64,000 bases of DNA, taken from Advenella mimigardefordensis DPN7. GTDB taxonomy: Bacteria > Pseudomonadota > Gammaproteobacteria > Burkholderiales > Burkholderiaceae_B. The notes below the pieces were generated by a model. The model worked only from the letters and a program-made list of their open reading frames with translations, did not search any database and was not told where the DNA came from. Location of the stretch: the NCBI RefSeq assembly GCF_000521505.1, contig NZ_CP003915.1, positions 1,178,001-1,242,000 of the forward strand, in the 5' to 3' direction. Below, in pieces: positions 30,907 to 39,637 of this stretch. Within the stretch, counting starts at the first letter, position 1. Each line of letters starts with the position of its first letter. The position numbers were made by a program, and so were the translations under genes.

Positions 30907-31140
30907 ATGAACTCTCAGACCCTCATCATCGAAGCAGTACAGAAATGCGGCGGACCCATTGAAACCGCTCGGAAAACTGGCGCCCGCAATTATCAGACGG
31001 TTCAGCAATGGATAGAGGCTGGACAGGTTCCTGCTTGGGCATGTCCAGCTTTGGAAAGAGAGAGCGGAATATCCCGCCTTCACTTTCGGAAAGATGCTCA
31101 GAAGGTTTGGCCTGAACTGGTCGAAAAGGTAGTCGCGTAG
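30907..31140 (+). CDS. YdaS/Cro-like antirepressor
   Basis: 77 aa: 'LIIEAVQKCGGPIETARKTG', then 'NYQTVQQWIEAGQVPAWACP', the YdaS-type HTH seen in Cro position. It opens the rightward early operon and probably competes with the repressor for the CAAG-N5-CTTG operators. Confidence 0.85.
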   Translation: MNSQTLIIEAVQKCGGPIETARKTGARNYQTVQQWIEAGQVPAWACPALERESGISRLHFRKDAQKVWPELVEKVVA

Positions 31141-31152
31141 TCATTTTTCACG

Positions 31153-31183
31153 CCCATGTGAGGTTTGCATGGGTTTTATTTTT
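31153..31183 (+). terminator. tR1-like terminator behind the Cro-like gene
   Basis: CCCATG and CATGGG (9-nt loop) are followed by TTTTATTTTT. The position right after the first early gene suggests a read-through point needing antitermination. Confidence 0.65.
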
Positions 31184-31231
31184 GCCTTAATTCAACTGCA
31201 TAGCCAACTGGTTATTTAATGAAATTTTCCT

Positions 31232-31579
31232 ATGAAACAGTATGAACTTCCTCTGATTGGCCCGGTTAACCCTCCTACCTTCGCGAGTGAGGCAGAAATG
31301 AGCCTGTGCAAATCCTATCGGGATGCGGTCCGCCTGTCTTGGCAGTTGAAGGCAAGAAAGAAAATGACCAAGGCGCTTGCCGCTGAGCATGCCGGGTTAT
31401 ATCCGTCTCATGTATCTGACTACCTGCACATTGACGACAACCCACGCCGTCGGGATCTACCCATGGACAAGGTACGCGACTGGTGCCTGGTTGTAGGCAA
31501 TTGGGTCGTCCTCCAATACATCACCCGCGATGCTCAACTGAACATCATGGAAGAAATGATCGCGCAGAGGGCAGCATGA
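31232..31579 (+). CDS. HTH phage regulator, CII position
   Basis: 115 aa. 'SYRDAVRLSWQLKARKKMTK' and 'LAAEHAGLYPSHVSDYLHID' form an XRE-like HTH of a type common in betaproteobacterial phages. 'VRDWCLVVGNWVVLQYITR' follows. It stands where lambda has cII, but no CII homology is visible. Confidence 0.65.
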   Translation: MKQYELPLIGPVNPPTFASEAEMSLCKSYRDAVRLSWQLKARKKMTKALAAEHAGLYPSHVSDYLHIDDNPRRRDLPMDKVRDWCLVVGNWVVLQYITRDAQLNIMEEMIAQRAA

Positions 31580-32010
31580 GCACCGATATCGTCAACAGCG
31601 AAGAAGGTCTGCAGCGTTTTATAGGTAAGGCTCGGGAGTTATTCCTTCGCCACAAGTTCTTACGTATCTCCATCAAAACAGGCAAGGCACGTTCTCTGCC
31701 ACAAAACGCCATCACCCATGTTTTCTATGAGCAGATCGCCCGAGAACTGCGCGAGGATGACGAACTTGGATGGAAGTGCTACTGCAAGCTGCATCACGGT
31801 GTACCGATCCTACGCGCAGAAGATGACGAATTCAGGGGAGTGTACGACTCAGCGATCAAGGGTATGTCTTACGAAAACAAATTGAGGGTGATGCGGTACT
31901 TGCCCGTCACTTCCCTTATGTCCAAAGAGCAACTAAGCAAATACGCCGTAGAGGTCCAGGACGATTTCCGGCGCCGCGGCGTCATTCTCCAATTCCCGGA
32001 GGGAGCATGA
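31576..32010 (+). CDS. ninB: NinB-like recombination protein
   Basis: 144 aa from the ATG at 31576 (ATGA overlap with the upstream gene). 'KTGKARSLPQNAITHVFYEQ' and 'IKGMSYENKLRVMRYLPVTS' are NinB (lambda Orf) signatures. NinB binds ssDNA and SSB and substitutes for RecFOR in phage recombination. Confidence 0.88.
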   Translation: MSTDIVNSEEGLQRFIGKARELFLRHKFLRISIKTGKARSLPQNAITHVFYEQIARELREDDELGWKCYCKLHHGVPILRAEDDEFRGVYDSAIKGMSYENKLRVMRYLPVTSLMSKEQLSKYAVEVQDDFRRRGVILQFPEGA

Positions 32011-32417
32011 AGATCAAAAAACTCAACTATCTACGTTCAGCCCGGCATCAACGCCTTGTGGCTGCTTTGCCATGCGTTAACTGCGGACTGGAAGGGATGA
32101 CGCAGGCCGCGCATTCCAACTACGGAAAAGGCATGGGTATCAAGGCATGCGACAGCCAGCTTATGGCGCTGTGTGTGAACTGCCACCGGGAACATGACCA
32201 AGGCGGGATTTTCGGCAGCAAGTTTGAGCGCTGGCAGAAAGAAGCCTCATTGGTTCAAGCGACTCGCGCTGAATTGCAGATGCGCGGTCAGTGGATGAAA
32301 GAAGTCGAAGATGCGTTTGCCCTGGCGTTCCCGCGCCTATGGGCCGCCGCAAATTCAAACGTGGAGTCTGCGACGGAAACTGCAGGCATGAAAAAAGCCG
32401 CTGTGGCGGCGGCTTGA
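32007..32417 (+). CDS. HNH/zinc-finger nuclease-like phage protein
   Basis: 136 aa. CVNCG (about 26-30), 'MTQAAHSNYGKGMGIKACDS' and CVNCHREHD form a Cys4/His HNH-type centre like that of Ref/DUF968-type proteins. It overlaps ninB by 4 nt, where lambda has ninG-type nucleases. Recombination role inferred. Confidence 0.72.
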   Translation: MKIKKLNYLRSARHQRLVAALPCVNCGLEGMTQAAHSNYGKGMGIKACDSQLMALCVNCHREHDQGGIFGSKFERWQKEASLVQATRAELQMRGQWMKEVEDAFALAFPRLWAAANSNVESATETAGMKKAAVAAA

Positions 32418-32450
32418 TTCGTTAACTCAATCGATGAGGGAATTATAAAC

Positions 32451-33152
32451 ATGAATCACGAACTTGTAAATAAAAACGAATCCGGTGAATTGGTTACTAC
32501 CAGTATGGCAATCGCCTTGGGTACGAGTAATGACCATGCCAGCGTTATCAAGCTGGTCAGGGAATACAAGCTGGATCTGGAGGAATTTGGACTTCTGGAT
32601 TTCAAATCCGAAAGTTCTGGTGGTCGTCCTACGGAGTATGCAGTGCTAAATGAGCAGCAAGCTACGTTGCTTATTACCTACATGCGCAATTCAGAAATAG
32701 TGCGGACGTTCAAAAAGCGCTTGGTCAAGGCGTTCTATGAGCTGCGGTCGTCCAAGACAGAACTATCCAGAATCGAATTGCTCACCATGGCGCTGGCTGC
32801 TGAGCAAGAAAAAATCCAGCTTGCCTATGAGCGAGACGAAGCAGTAGCAACCAAGGCAGAGATTGGGTCCCGCCGTGAGGCTACAGCAATGAACACCGCC
32901 AGCCAGGCCGCAAAGAAAGCCAAGGCACTGGAAACCCAGCTTGACCGCTCCAAGCAGTACGCCACTGTGAAGCGCATGGAAATGCTGTATCACGGGCAAA
33001 AGTTCAACTGGCGCCACCTGAAGAGCACCGGAACGGAAATGGGTATTCCAGCCATTGACATATTCGATGCCAACTATGGGACTGTGAAGGCATATCACGC
33101 TGATGTATGGATGGAAGCCTATGCGCTGTCTATTGAAGCGGAGGCAGCGTAA
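32451..33152 (+). CDS. Rha-family phage regulatory protein
   Basis: 233 aa. The N-terminal pRha domain ('TTSMAIALGTSNDHASVIKL', 'GRPTEYAVLNEQQATLLITY', 'NSEIVRTFKKRLVKAFYELR') is complete. It is followed by a coiled coil and a C-terminal 'WRHLKSTGTEMGIPAIDIFD' KilA-like part. Rha proteins influence lytic growth in an IHF-dependent way. Confidence 0.88.
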   Translation: MNHELVNKNESGELVTTSMAIALGTSNDHASVIKLVREYKLDLEEFGLLDFKSESSGGRPTEYAVLNEQQATLLITYMRNSEIVRTFKKRLVKAFYELRSSKTELSRIELLTMALAAEQEKIQLAYERDEAVATKAEIGSRREATAMNTASQAAKKAKALETQLDRSKQYATVKRMEMLYHGQKFNWRHLKSTGTEMGIPAIDIFDANYGTVKAYHADVWMEAYALSIEAEAA

Positions 33153-33154
33153 TC

Positions 33155-33448
33155 ATGGATGCCAAGAAAATTATTGCTCTGATGGATATTGCTCAGAAAG
33201 CTATCGACCATCACGCCGCCAGTCGCCGTACAGCCGCTGCAAAACGAGCTTATTACGACTCCTGCTCTGAATGGAAAGACGATCAAGGGTATGACCGGTT
33301 CCAGAAGCTGGATCGCAATAGCGAGGATTGGGAAAGAATGATGACCCACGCCCATAGTTGCCTGGTTGAGTACAGGAAAGCCAAGAAGGCGGAATACAAC
33401 GCAAAGCGCCGTCTGACTACAGCTATCCGTAAAGCGGAGGTTGCGTAA
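33155..33448 (+). CDS. Small basic phage protein
   Basis: 97 aa, mostly helical and rich in Lys/Arg/Ala ('YRKAKKAEYNAKRRLTTAIR'). It is directly followed by the TTG start of the initiator gene and contains that gene's Shine-Dalgarno (GGAGG). Function unknown. Confidence 0.55.
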   Translation: MDAKKIIALMDIAQKAIDHHAASRRTAAAKRAYYDSCSEWKDDQGYDRFQKLDRNSEDWERMMTHAHSCLVEYRKAKKAEYNAKRRLTTAIRKAEVA

Positions 33449-34282
33449 TTGAACTACTACCAACACCACATAGGCGACTACAGGAGGGATACGTCCCACC
33501 TGAGTCTGCTTGAGCATGGAATCTATCGCCAGCTTATCGACCTGTACTACATGGAAGAAAAGCCAATACCGAAAGAAACCCAGTGGGTTATGCGTCGGTT
33601 ATCAGCAAAAACCCAAGAAGAACAGGATGCAGTCAAAAACGTACTGAACGACTTCTTTGAGCTGTCCGAAGATGGGTATTCACATCGTCGTTGTGACTCT
33701 GAGATTGATCAGTATCACCAGAAAGCAGAGAAAAACCGAGAGAACGGTAAGAAAGGTGGCCGTCCTGCGAAAAATAAACCTGTTGATAATCAATCTGATA
33801 CAGAAGCACAAAACCCAGAAAAACCCAGTGGGTTTATTTCGGAAAGCGAATCAAAAGCGAATGAAACCCTAACCAATAACCATAAACCATTAACCAATAT
33901 ATATTCCGCCCCGGAATCCGAGGCGGACATTCCTGATGGTCCTGCAAAACGAAAAAGCAAACCAACTGTCACCCTGAAAACTTTCATGGAGAACTGCAAG
34001 GCGAATGGTGAACCGGTGATTGCTGACTACCAACCGCTATTGACGTATGCCGGCAGTGTCAATCTCCCCGAGGAAATGCTCGTCCTGTGCTGGGAAGAGT
34101 TCAAGGTTCGCTATCTGCCTGATGGTCCATCTGCCGCCAAGCGGTACAAGGACTGGCGCATCGTGTTCCTGACTGCCGTGAAGGAGAACTGGTTGAAAAT
34201 TTGGTGGGTTGAACCAGATGGCACTTACTCGCTGACCACTCGCGGCAAGCAAGCTGAAATGGCGCATAGGGAGGCAGCATGA
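33449..34282 (+). CDS. DUF1376-domain replication initiator-like protein
   Basis: 277 aa with a TTG start immediately after the upstream stop; GGAGG lies 8 nt before. 'YYQHHIGDYRRDTSHLSLLE' and 'GIYRQLIDLYYMEEKPIPKE' define DUF1376. The central stretch is low-complexity and AT-rich at DNA level, and the C-terminus ('YKDWRIVFLTAVKENWLKIW') is DnaT/O-like. It lies upstream of a DnaB-type helicase, so it probably marks the origin. Confidence 0.8.
   Translation: MNYYQHHIGDYRRDTSHLSLLEHGIYRQLIDLYYMEEKPIPKETQWVMRRLSAKTQEEQDAVKNVLNDFFELSEDGYSHRRCDSEIDQYHQKAEKNRENGKKGGRPAKNKPVDNQSDTEAQNPEKPSGFISESESKANETLTNNHKPLTNIYSAPESEADIPDGPAKRKSKPTVTLKTFMENCKANGEPVIADYQPLLTYAGSVNLPEEMLVLCWEEFKVRYLPDGPSAAKRYKDWRIVFLTAVKENWLKIWWVEPDGTYSLTTRGKQAEMAHREAA
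33811..33905. other. Candidate phage replication origin
   Basis: AAACCCAG occurs at 33811 and 33821 (and at 33576), twice extended to the palindrome AAACCCAGTGGGTT. TAACCAATA is repeated at 33870 and 33891, followed by ATATATATT. Iterons plus an AT-rich stretch inside the initiator gene match the lambda O/ori layout. Confidence 0.5.
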
Positions 34283-35607
34283 ATATCGCCCTTGAAGCCG
34301 AACAAAGTGTACTTGGCGGACTGCTGCTGGACAACAACGCCTATGACCGCCTTGGAATGCTGAGCAAAGAGGATTTCGCCCGCGCTGACCACCAGACGAT
34401 CTTTGCCGAAACTAAGCGCTTGATCGAAGCCGGTAAGCCGGTAGACGTGATCACGCTGTCCGAGAAGCTGGCAGGGGTCTGCGATATTGCGTACCTTGCC
34501 AGCCTGGAAACCAACACCCCCAGTGTGTCGAACATCGGCCACTACGCGAAGATCGTGCGTGAAACGGCCCAGCGGCGCAAGTTGCTGACGGTCGGTATCC
34601 GCATTCAGGAGGATGCTGCCAAGGCAGGAGCAGACACCGCGGCGGTTATCGACATGGCGCAGTCCGAGTTGGAGAAGATCGCAGAGAATCGTGAGAGTAA
34701 TGAGCCTGTGCTGGCGAGTGACGACCTAGCCGACTACCTGAACGAACTGGAGCGACGAGAGGAGGGTAACGGCACGGCGGTCTTTGCGACTGGGTTTGCT
34801 GATCTGGACCGCAAAATGTCCGGTGGCCTGCGAGGCGGTGACCTGTGTGTGATTGCCGGTCGCCCCAAGACAGGCAAGACCAGTCTTGCGATGAACATCG
34901 CTGTGAATATCTCCTACGACCACCCGGTACTGTTCCTATCGCAAGAAATGAAGCGGCGCCAGCTTCATGATCGCAATGTTGCCAGTATCGGCAAGGTGGA
35001 CTTATCACACCTGCTGAACCCAAAGCAGATAACCACCAAAGAAATGGATGGGGTCGGCACAGCAGTTGCCACGATAAGCGCCTTGAAACTGTATGTGGAC
35101 GACCAAGGTGGTCTGCGCCTGATGGATGTCCGTGTCAAAGCGCGCGGAGTCGCAAGAAAGCACGGCTTGAAAGTTCTGGTGATTGACTACCTGCAGCTTA
35201 TGGTGGGCGAGGGAGCAAACCGGAACGCCGAAATCGAAGGCATTACCCGGGGCTTAAAAGCGCTGGCACTGGAAATGGATATAGCCATCATCCTGCTTTC
35301 CCAATTGAACCGGAGCCTTGAATCTCGACCCAATAAACGACCGCTTCCTTCTGATCTGCGAGATTCTGGCGCCATTGAACAGGATTGTGACATGGCTTTG
35401 TTCATGTACCGGGACGAAGTCTACCACCCAGAAACGACGGATAAAGGTATCTGCGAGGTGAACGTTGGTCTAATCCGTCAGGGTGAACCGGGGACTGTCG
35501 GTCTGGTCTTTGAGGGCCAATACTCAAAATTCAGCAATTTGGAACGAGGCCGGCTATTCGGGCAGGCGGCCCCTAAACCGAAATACTCCAACGGGCTGAG
35601 GGACTGA
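34279..35607 (+). CDS. DnaB-type replicative helicase
   Basis: 442 aa. The N-terminal DnaB domain ('ALEAEQSVLGGLLLDNNAYD') and RecA-like domain carry Walker A 'GRPKTGKTS' (about 194-202), Walker B 'LKVLVIDYLQLM' and 'PLPSDLRDSGAIEQDCDMAL'. As a phage-encoded helicase it removes the need to capture host DnaB. It overlaps the initiator gene by ATGA. Confidence 0.93.
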   Translation: MNIALEAEQSVLGGLLLDNNAYDRLGMLSKEDFARADHQTIFAETKRLIEAGKPVDVITLSEKLAGVCDIAYLASLETNTPSVSNIGHYAKIVRETAQRRKLLTVGIRIQEDAAKAGADTAAVIDMAQSELEKIAENRESNEPVLASDDLADYLNELERREEGNGTAVFATGFADLDRKMSGGLRGGDLCVIAGRPKTGKTSLAMNIAVNISYDHPVLFLSQEMKRRQLHDRNVASIGKVDLSHLLNPKQITTKEMDGVGTAVATISALKLYVDDQGGLRLMDVRVKARGVARKHGLKVLVIDYLQLMVGEGANRNAEIEGITRGLKALALEMDIAIILLSQLNRSLESRPNKRPLPSDLRDSGAIEQDCDMALFMYRDEVYHPETTDKGICEVNVGLIRQGEPGTVGLVFEGQYSKFSNLERGRLFGQAAPKPKYSNGLRD

Positions 35608-35608
35608 T

Positions 35609-36190
35609 ATGGACAATTTCATCAAAATATCGGATGCCGTACAGAATCTACTAAGTGGCTTCACTGCCGAAACAGCATACCTCGATGTTTCTTTGGATAT
35701 GCCGCTGGCTGAAAGGTTTAGTCGTATCAAGCATAACTATCGGTTGTTTCAGAAATCGGTTGATGCTGGAAAGGCTTCATGGATGGAAACGGACCAATAC
35801 CGGATCGCTGATTGGAGCAGGGTATTCACTCCAATTGAGGCGGCATCTTGGGAGGATATCAGATTCAGCAGAATCCCGCTCTGGCCACAATTGCCGGTAG
35901 ATCGTTTCTTTTTGGACTTTGGTAACCCAATCGTAAAAGTTGGACTGGAATGCGATGGGAAGCAGTGGCACGACCAGAGAAAGGATGCAGAACGCGATGC
36001 AATTCTCAAGGCGCAGGGGTGGATTATTTTCCGTGCTGAGGGCTGGCGGTGCAATCGCGTAATGCCATATCCAGATGATTTTGACGATTGGAGTGACTAC
36101 GCACAGGCAAATTTCAGGTTCCGACGCAGGCACGGAACTATGGAAGGGCTGATCGACACCATCAAACATACTTTCGAGCATAGAGCATGA
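35609..36190 (+). CDS. PD-(D/E)XK (DUF559-like) nuclease candidate
   Basis: 193 aa. The core 'DRFFLDFGNPIVKVGLECDG', then 'KQWHDQRKDAERDAILKAQG' and 'WIIFRAEGW' follow the pattern of Vsr/DUF559-type nucleases (D...ExxGxxxH, RD, GW.V.R). It sits between helicase and RusA with tight junctions, so a repair or recombination role is likely. Unusual at this position. Confidence 0.72.
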   Translation: MDNFIKISDAVQNLLSGFTAETAYLDVSLDMPLAERFSRIKHNYRLFQKSVDAGKASWMETDQYRIADWSRVFTPIEAASWEDIRFSRIPLWPQLPVDRFFLDFGNPIVKVGLECDGKQWHDQRKDAERDAILKAQGWIIFRAEGWRCNRVMPYPDDFDDWSDYAQANFRFRRRHGTMEGLIDTIKHTFEHRA

Positions 36191-36630
36191 GCCCATTTAG
36201 CATCACATTCACTGTCCCCGGCGCTGCCGTCCCAAAGGCCCGCGCTCGAGTCGTGAAAGTCAAGGGGAGGACGATGGCATTCACGCCAGAGAAGACGGTC
36301 AACTTTGAGAACTTGGTCAGTTGGACAGCCAAGCAGGCTATGCAAGGCAGGGATATGTGGATGGGGCCGGTTAAGGCGACGATTGAAGTAATCCTGCCCA
36401 TACCAACGTCATGGTCAGGGAAACGAAAGATGGAAGCTGCTGCCGATCACATTGCCCCTACGAAGAAGCCGGATGCGGACAACATTCAGAAAGCGCTGTT
36501 TGATGCCATGAATGACATCGTATTTAAGGACGACAGTCAGGTTGTGGATATTCACTGCTGGAAGCGGTATGGGCTGACACCGGAAACTCGGATCAGGATC
36601 GAATCAACATGTCAGGAGGCAGCCAAATGA
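36187..36630 (+). CDS. rusA: RusA-type Holliday junction resolvase
   Basis: 147 aa. 'GAAVPKARARVVKVKGRTMA' opens the RusA fold and 'KKPDADNIQKALFDAMNDIV' with 'FKDDSQVVD' carries the catalytic aspartates. It resolves branched DNA before packaging. Confidence 0.92.
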   Translation: MSPFSITFTVPGAAVPKARARVVKVKGRTMAFTPEKTVNFENLVSWTAKQAMQGRDMWMGPVKATIEVILPIPTSWSGKRKMEAAADHIAPTKKPDADNIQKALFDAMNDIVFKDDSQVVDIHCWKRYGLTPETRIRIESTCQEAAK

Positions 36631-37307
36631 CCTACGTACACAAGTTTGAAATGAACACCAAAGGCCGGGATTTCGTTGTTGGCGATATTCACGGGAATTT
36701 CAGCAAGTTGATGGCGGTTTTGAAAGAGGTGAATTTCAGCCTTTACGATGATCGGCTGTTCTCGGTAGGTGATTTGGTGGATCGCGGGCCAGAGAACGAG
36801 GACATGATTAATTTCACGGAATCTGGCATTTTCTTCCCGGTCCGGGGGAATCATGACGACTTTGCTATCCGTTATCACCGAATTGGCAAGATGGATGATG
36901 ATCACTACCGCCGCAACGGGGGTGGCTGGTTCATCGATCTTGTGCCGGAAATGCGCGAAATCCTAGTCCAGAAGCTGGAACGTTTGCCGTTCGCTATCGA
37001 AGTCGAAACCATCAATGGCCGGGTAGGAATCATCCACGCAGACGTGCCTTGCCCTGATTGGAATGATCTCGAACAGTACCTGGCAAACAAGGGCTATCGC
37101 CAGCGGGCCATGTGGGCGAGAGACCGGTTTGGCCTGCAAGATGATACGCCGGTTTCTGGAATCGACCATGTAGTCGTCGGGCATAACTGCCATCCAACGG
37201 TCATGACGCTGGGCAATGTGCACCACATCGACACCGGCGGTTGGCTTCCCGAGGACTATTTCGGGCGCTTTACTCTGCTCGAAATCAGCAAACCGGGGGT
37301 GTTCTGA
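36627..37307 (+). CDS. PP2A-like protein serine/threonine phosphatase
   Basis: 226 aa from the ATG at 36627 (AGGAGG upstream; overlaps the rusA stop). The metallophosphatase motifs GDIHGN, GDLVDRG and RGNHD are all present, with 'HADVPCPDW' and 'VVVGHNCHPT' for the later metal ligands. It is the counterpart of lambda NinI phosphatase. Confidence 0.92.
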   Translation: MTYVHKFEMNTKGRDFVVGDIHGNFSKLMAVLKEVNFSLYDDRLFSVGDLVDRGPENEDMINFTESGIFFPVRGNHDDFAIRYHRIGKMDDDHYRRNGGGWFIDLVPEMREILVQKLERLPFAIEVETINGRVGIIHADVPCPDWNDLEQYLANKGYRQRAMWARDRFGLQDDTPVSGIDHVVVGHNCHPTVMTLGNVHHIDTGGWLPEDYFGRFTLLEISKPGVF

Positions 37308-37405
37308 TGATCCTACTAGTATTTTTACTCGGCTGCATAGTTGGCTTTCTACTTGCCTGCTTTGCACAATTTATTTGGCACTCAATGGAGAGGTACGAGG
37401 GATGA
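37307..37405 (+). CDS. Very small membrane protein
   Basis: 32 aa: MILLVFLLGCIVGFLLACF, then 'AQFIWHSMERYEG'. It has a single hydrophobic helix. It starts in the stop of the phosphatase gene and ends in the start of the next (both ATGA). Confidence 0.5.
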   Translation: MILLVFLLGCIVGFLLACFAQFIWHSMERYEG

Positions 37406-37554
37406 CTCAATTAAATTTCATGAGCGTGATGATGGTTCTTTGGCTCAACGTGTATTTGTCGTCATCCAACACTTGGGGACGGGCCATCGCTATGGTGCTG
37501 ACATTGGGCTACGCGACTATTGGGCTGGTGATGTTCTTCACAGGGGACAAATAA
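37402..37554 (+). CDS. Small two-helix membrane protein
   Basis: 50 aa: 'NFMSVMMVLWLNVYLSSSNT' and 'AIAMVLTLGYATIGLVMFF' form two hydrophobic segments. Overlaps occur on both sides. Function unknown; holin-like size but far from any lysis gene. Confidence 0.55.
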   Translation: MTQLNFMSVMMVLWLNVYLSSSNTWGRAIAMVLTLGYATIGLVMFFTGDK

Positions 37555-37943
37555 TGGAAATCGAATACAAAAAGATGCGCAGGCGGATCGCTGCACTTGA
37601 GTTTGACCTTCGGGCGCTTGAGGGTCAGGTGGCCCAGCTAGTACCCCACCACGGCCCAGGACTGAGCGAGGCGGAGGATGCAATGAGGGATGCTGACACA
37701 GAGCCCCAAAAAGACCCGATTACCGGCCTGGTATTCAATCCTGATGGCTGGCTTCGCGTATTGGTCCAGAGGGGGAACGGATTTCTCAGGGTCAATCTGC
37801 AGATCATAGACTCTGGAAGATTCATCGGCACAGCAACAGGGAGCAACGTCGAGGAAACGTTGGGCAGGATTATCAAGCCCTGTGAGCGTCACGACGTACG
37901 TGAAGTCGTATGGGACTATCACACGCTGAGGGGTGAGCAATGA
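37554..37943 (+). CDS. Phage hypothetical protein
   Basis: 129 aa from the ATG at 37554, which overlaps the upstream TAA. A short N-terminal coiled coil ('MRRRIAALEFDLRALEGQVA') precedes a beta-rich domain. The long frame upstream of 37554 is not used. Confidence 0.6.
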   Translation: MEIEYKKMRRRIAALEFDLRALEGQVAQLVPHHGPGLSEAEDAMRDADTEPQKDPITGLVFNPDGWLRVLVQRGNGFLRVNLQIIDSGRFIGTATGSNVEETLGRIIKPCERHDVREVVWDYHTLRGEQ

Positions 37944-38467
37944 CCGCGCTGCCATCCAGGTACTACAGTCGTGATCCATCCCTCACGGCAGAGGAAAACG
38001 AAATAGCAGCCCTTCGCCGCCAGAAGCGCAAACAACCAAACCCATTCGAGGAAAGACCCATGACACAGAACGAATCAGCCCAGATGGAAGAATTGCTGCA
38101 AGTATGGTGGCGCCACAACCGGGCCTACCGTCCTGCGCTGGATGCACCCAAGGCATGCCCATTCACCCGGGAAGCTAAGCCCGACGATACGTATATCGAT
38201 GGGGACGAAATCGACGCTCGTATCGCTGCCAACCAGGCCGAACAGATGGAAGCCGAGATTGACCTGCTGCCGTTCATGCACCGGGCCGCTCTGAGTGTCA
38301 CAGTTGGCAATAAGGTGCTGGGCAATACCATCTTCAAGAATCCACGGATAAGCAGGGAAGAGCAGCACCGGATGTATCAGGAGGCGAAGGAACAGTTGCT
38401 GATGCCATTCGTGCGGCGTGGGCTGATGGCGAGGGAAGTGGATTTGCGACCTGTGTTGGCCAAATAG
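37940..38467 (+). CDS. Last gene of the early rightward operon, Q-position protein
   Basis: 175 aa. 'MEELLQVWWRHNRAYRPALD' and a C-terminal helical domain with 'LPFMHRAALSVTVGNKVLGN' resemble DUF1133/antiterminator-position proteins of siphoviral prophages. It is followed by a gap and the late region, so a late-gene regulator is plausible. No firm Q homology is seen. Confidence 0.55.
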   Translation: MTALPSRYYSRDPSLTAEENEIAALRRQKRKQPNPFEERPMTQNESAQMEELLQVWWRHNRAYRPALDAPKACPFTREAKPDDTYIDGDEIDARIAANQAEQMEAEIDLLPFMHRAALSVTVGNKVLGNTIFKNPRISREEQHRMYQEAKEQLLMPFVRRGLMAREVDLRPVLAK

Positions 38468-38595
38468 ATGGTTTGCTCTGTGTTGCGTTTTGTAATACAA
38501 TTAATCCTCAAAGAAGCTTTCTTGCATGATTTTCAATTGGGCAAGCCAGTTTCTTGCTGGTTTTGATTTTGAGCCCACTTGTATAGGAGATTGCT

Positions 38596-38802
38596 ATGGT
38601 TGTTCTTGACCGCGTTATGCAATTGGCTAATTTTGTGGGGGAAAAATTAGAATCCTCCCCTAAATCAGCTTCATCTCGTGATGATGTATTGATTTTGGAT
38701 GCAGACGGAAGTATGCGCTTGAATTATAAAAATCAAAAAGTTCAAGATAACATTAATAAACATTTGACCAGCCTTTCAAAAATAAAATTGAAGAACCGGT
38801 AA
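38596..38802 (+). CDS. Small AT-rich cargo protein
   Basis: 68 aa; 'MVVLDRVMQLANFVGEKLES' and a Lys/Asn-rich C-terminus. Base composition is clearly more AT-rich than the neighbours. It abuts the next gene with no gap, so the two form one unit. Not recognised. Confidence 0.6.
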   Translation: MVVLDRVMQLANFVGEKLESSPKSASSRDDVLILDADGSMRLNYKNQKVQDNINKHLTSLSKIKLKNR

Positions 38803-39570
38803 ATGGCTCTTCTCCTTGTACTTTTGATTCTTGTACTAGGGTACAGACACTGCACAGCTATACCTGCTCAGAAATCGATCCTAAAACGAAGCTCTGGGTG
38901 GGAATCATATGTATTGTTGGGGAATCATGGCCTTGGCGGTTTATGGCTTGGTTTTGTTACATTCATCGTTTTGGTGCCCGCAATATATGGGGCAATGATA
39001 ATTTTCTCGCTCGTTATCGCCATTTTTGGTATTGAAGCTCGTCCAGTCACTGCATTGACGCAATTCCTTTGGTATAAACAAATTGCTGGAATAGATGTCT
39101 GGGTTATAGCCGTGGGCATATTCTCAATATTGATGGGGCCGCAGAAAATAAAACAGGATTTGTCTAAAGATAGCAACAAAAACTGGACCGACGAACTTAG
39201 AAAGCAGGATGCAATATCGGATATAGTAATATATGCGTCATCCGAAGTAAAACCTGTGAAGATTTCTTTAAAGTCTCGAAAGGTTTATGTTGGCCTTATA
39301 GATCGAGAACAATTCGAACGTATCGATTCCGATAATATTGTGATTATTCCGTACCTCAGTGGTCATCGGGAGAAAGATAGTTTGAAGGTTGAATTCGACA
39401 GCAATTACATTGATGTGTATCAGAAGAATAAGATTGAACATTTTAATACAAGCGGCGAACCGTCCAACGCGAAGCTTGCAGACTTCAGATGTGTGATTCG
39501 ATTGAACGAAGTCGAAAGCATTTCATTATTTGATTTACAGTATTATCAAGATTTCCGCCCAGACGAATGA
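38803..39570 (+). CDS. AT-rich membrane protein, cargo unit
   Basis: 255 aa. Three hydrophobic segments (about 1-18, 45-75 and 95-115) are followed by a soluble domain of about 135 aa rich in Lys/Asp/Ile. AT-rich with its own terminator, between early and late genes. This pattern fits a lysogenic-conversion or superinfection-exclusion gene; the function itself cannot be read. Confidence 0.65.
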   Translation: MALLLVLLILVLGYRHCTAIPAQKSILKRSSGWESYVLLGNHGLGGLWLGFVTFIVLVPAIYGAMIIFSLVIAIFGIEARPVTALTQFLWYKQIAGIDVWVIAVGIFSILMGPQKIKQDLSKDSNKNWTDELRKQDAISDIVIYASSEVKPVKISLKSRKVYVGLIDREQFERIDSDNIVIIPYLSGHREKDSLKVEFDSNYIDVYQKNKIEHFNTSGEPSNAKLADFRCVIRLNEVESISLFDLQYYQDFRPDE

Positions 39571-39637
39571 AATTGTCTTGCATTAAGTATCGTTCTGACG
39601 GATAATACGCGGGTGGGGGAAGGTCCCTCTGAAATCA

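Noticed and set aside
37402..37554. Holin
   Set aside because: It has two helices and the right size, but no endolysin or Rz genes are near and it sits in an early gene chain.
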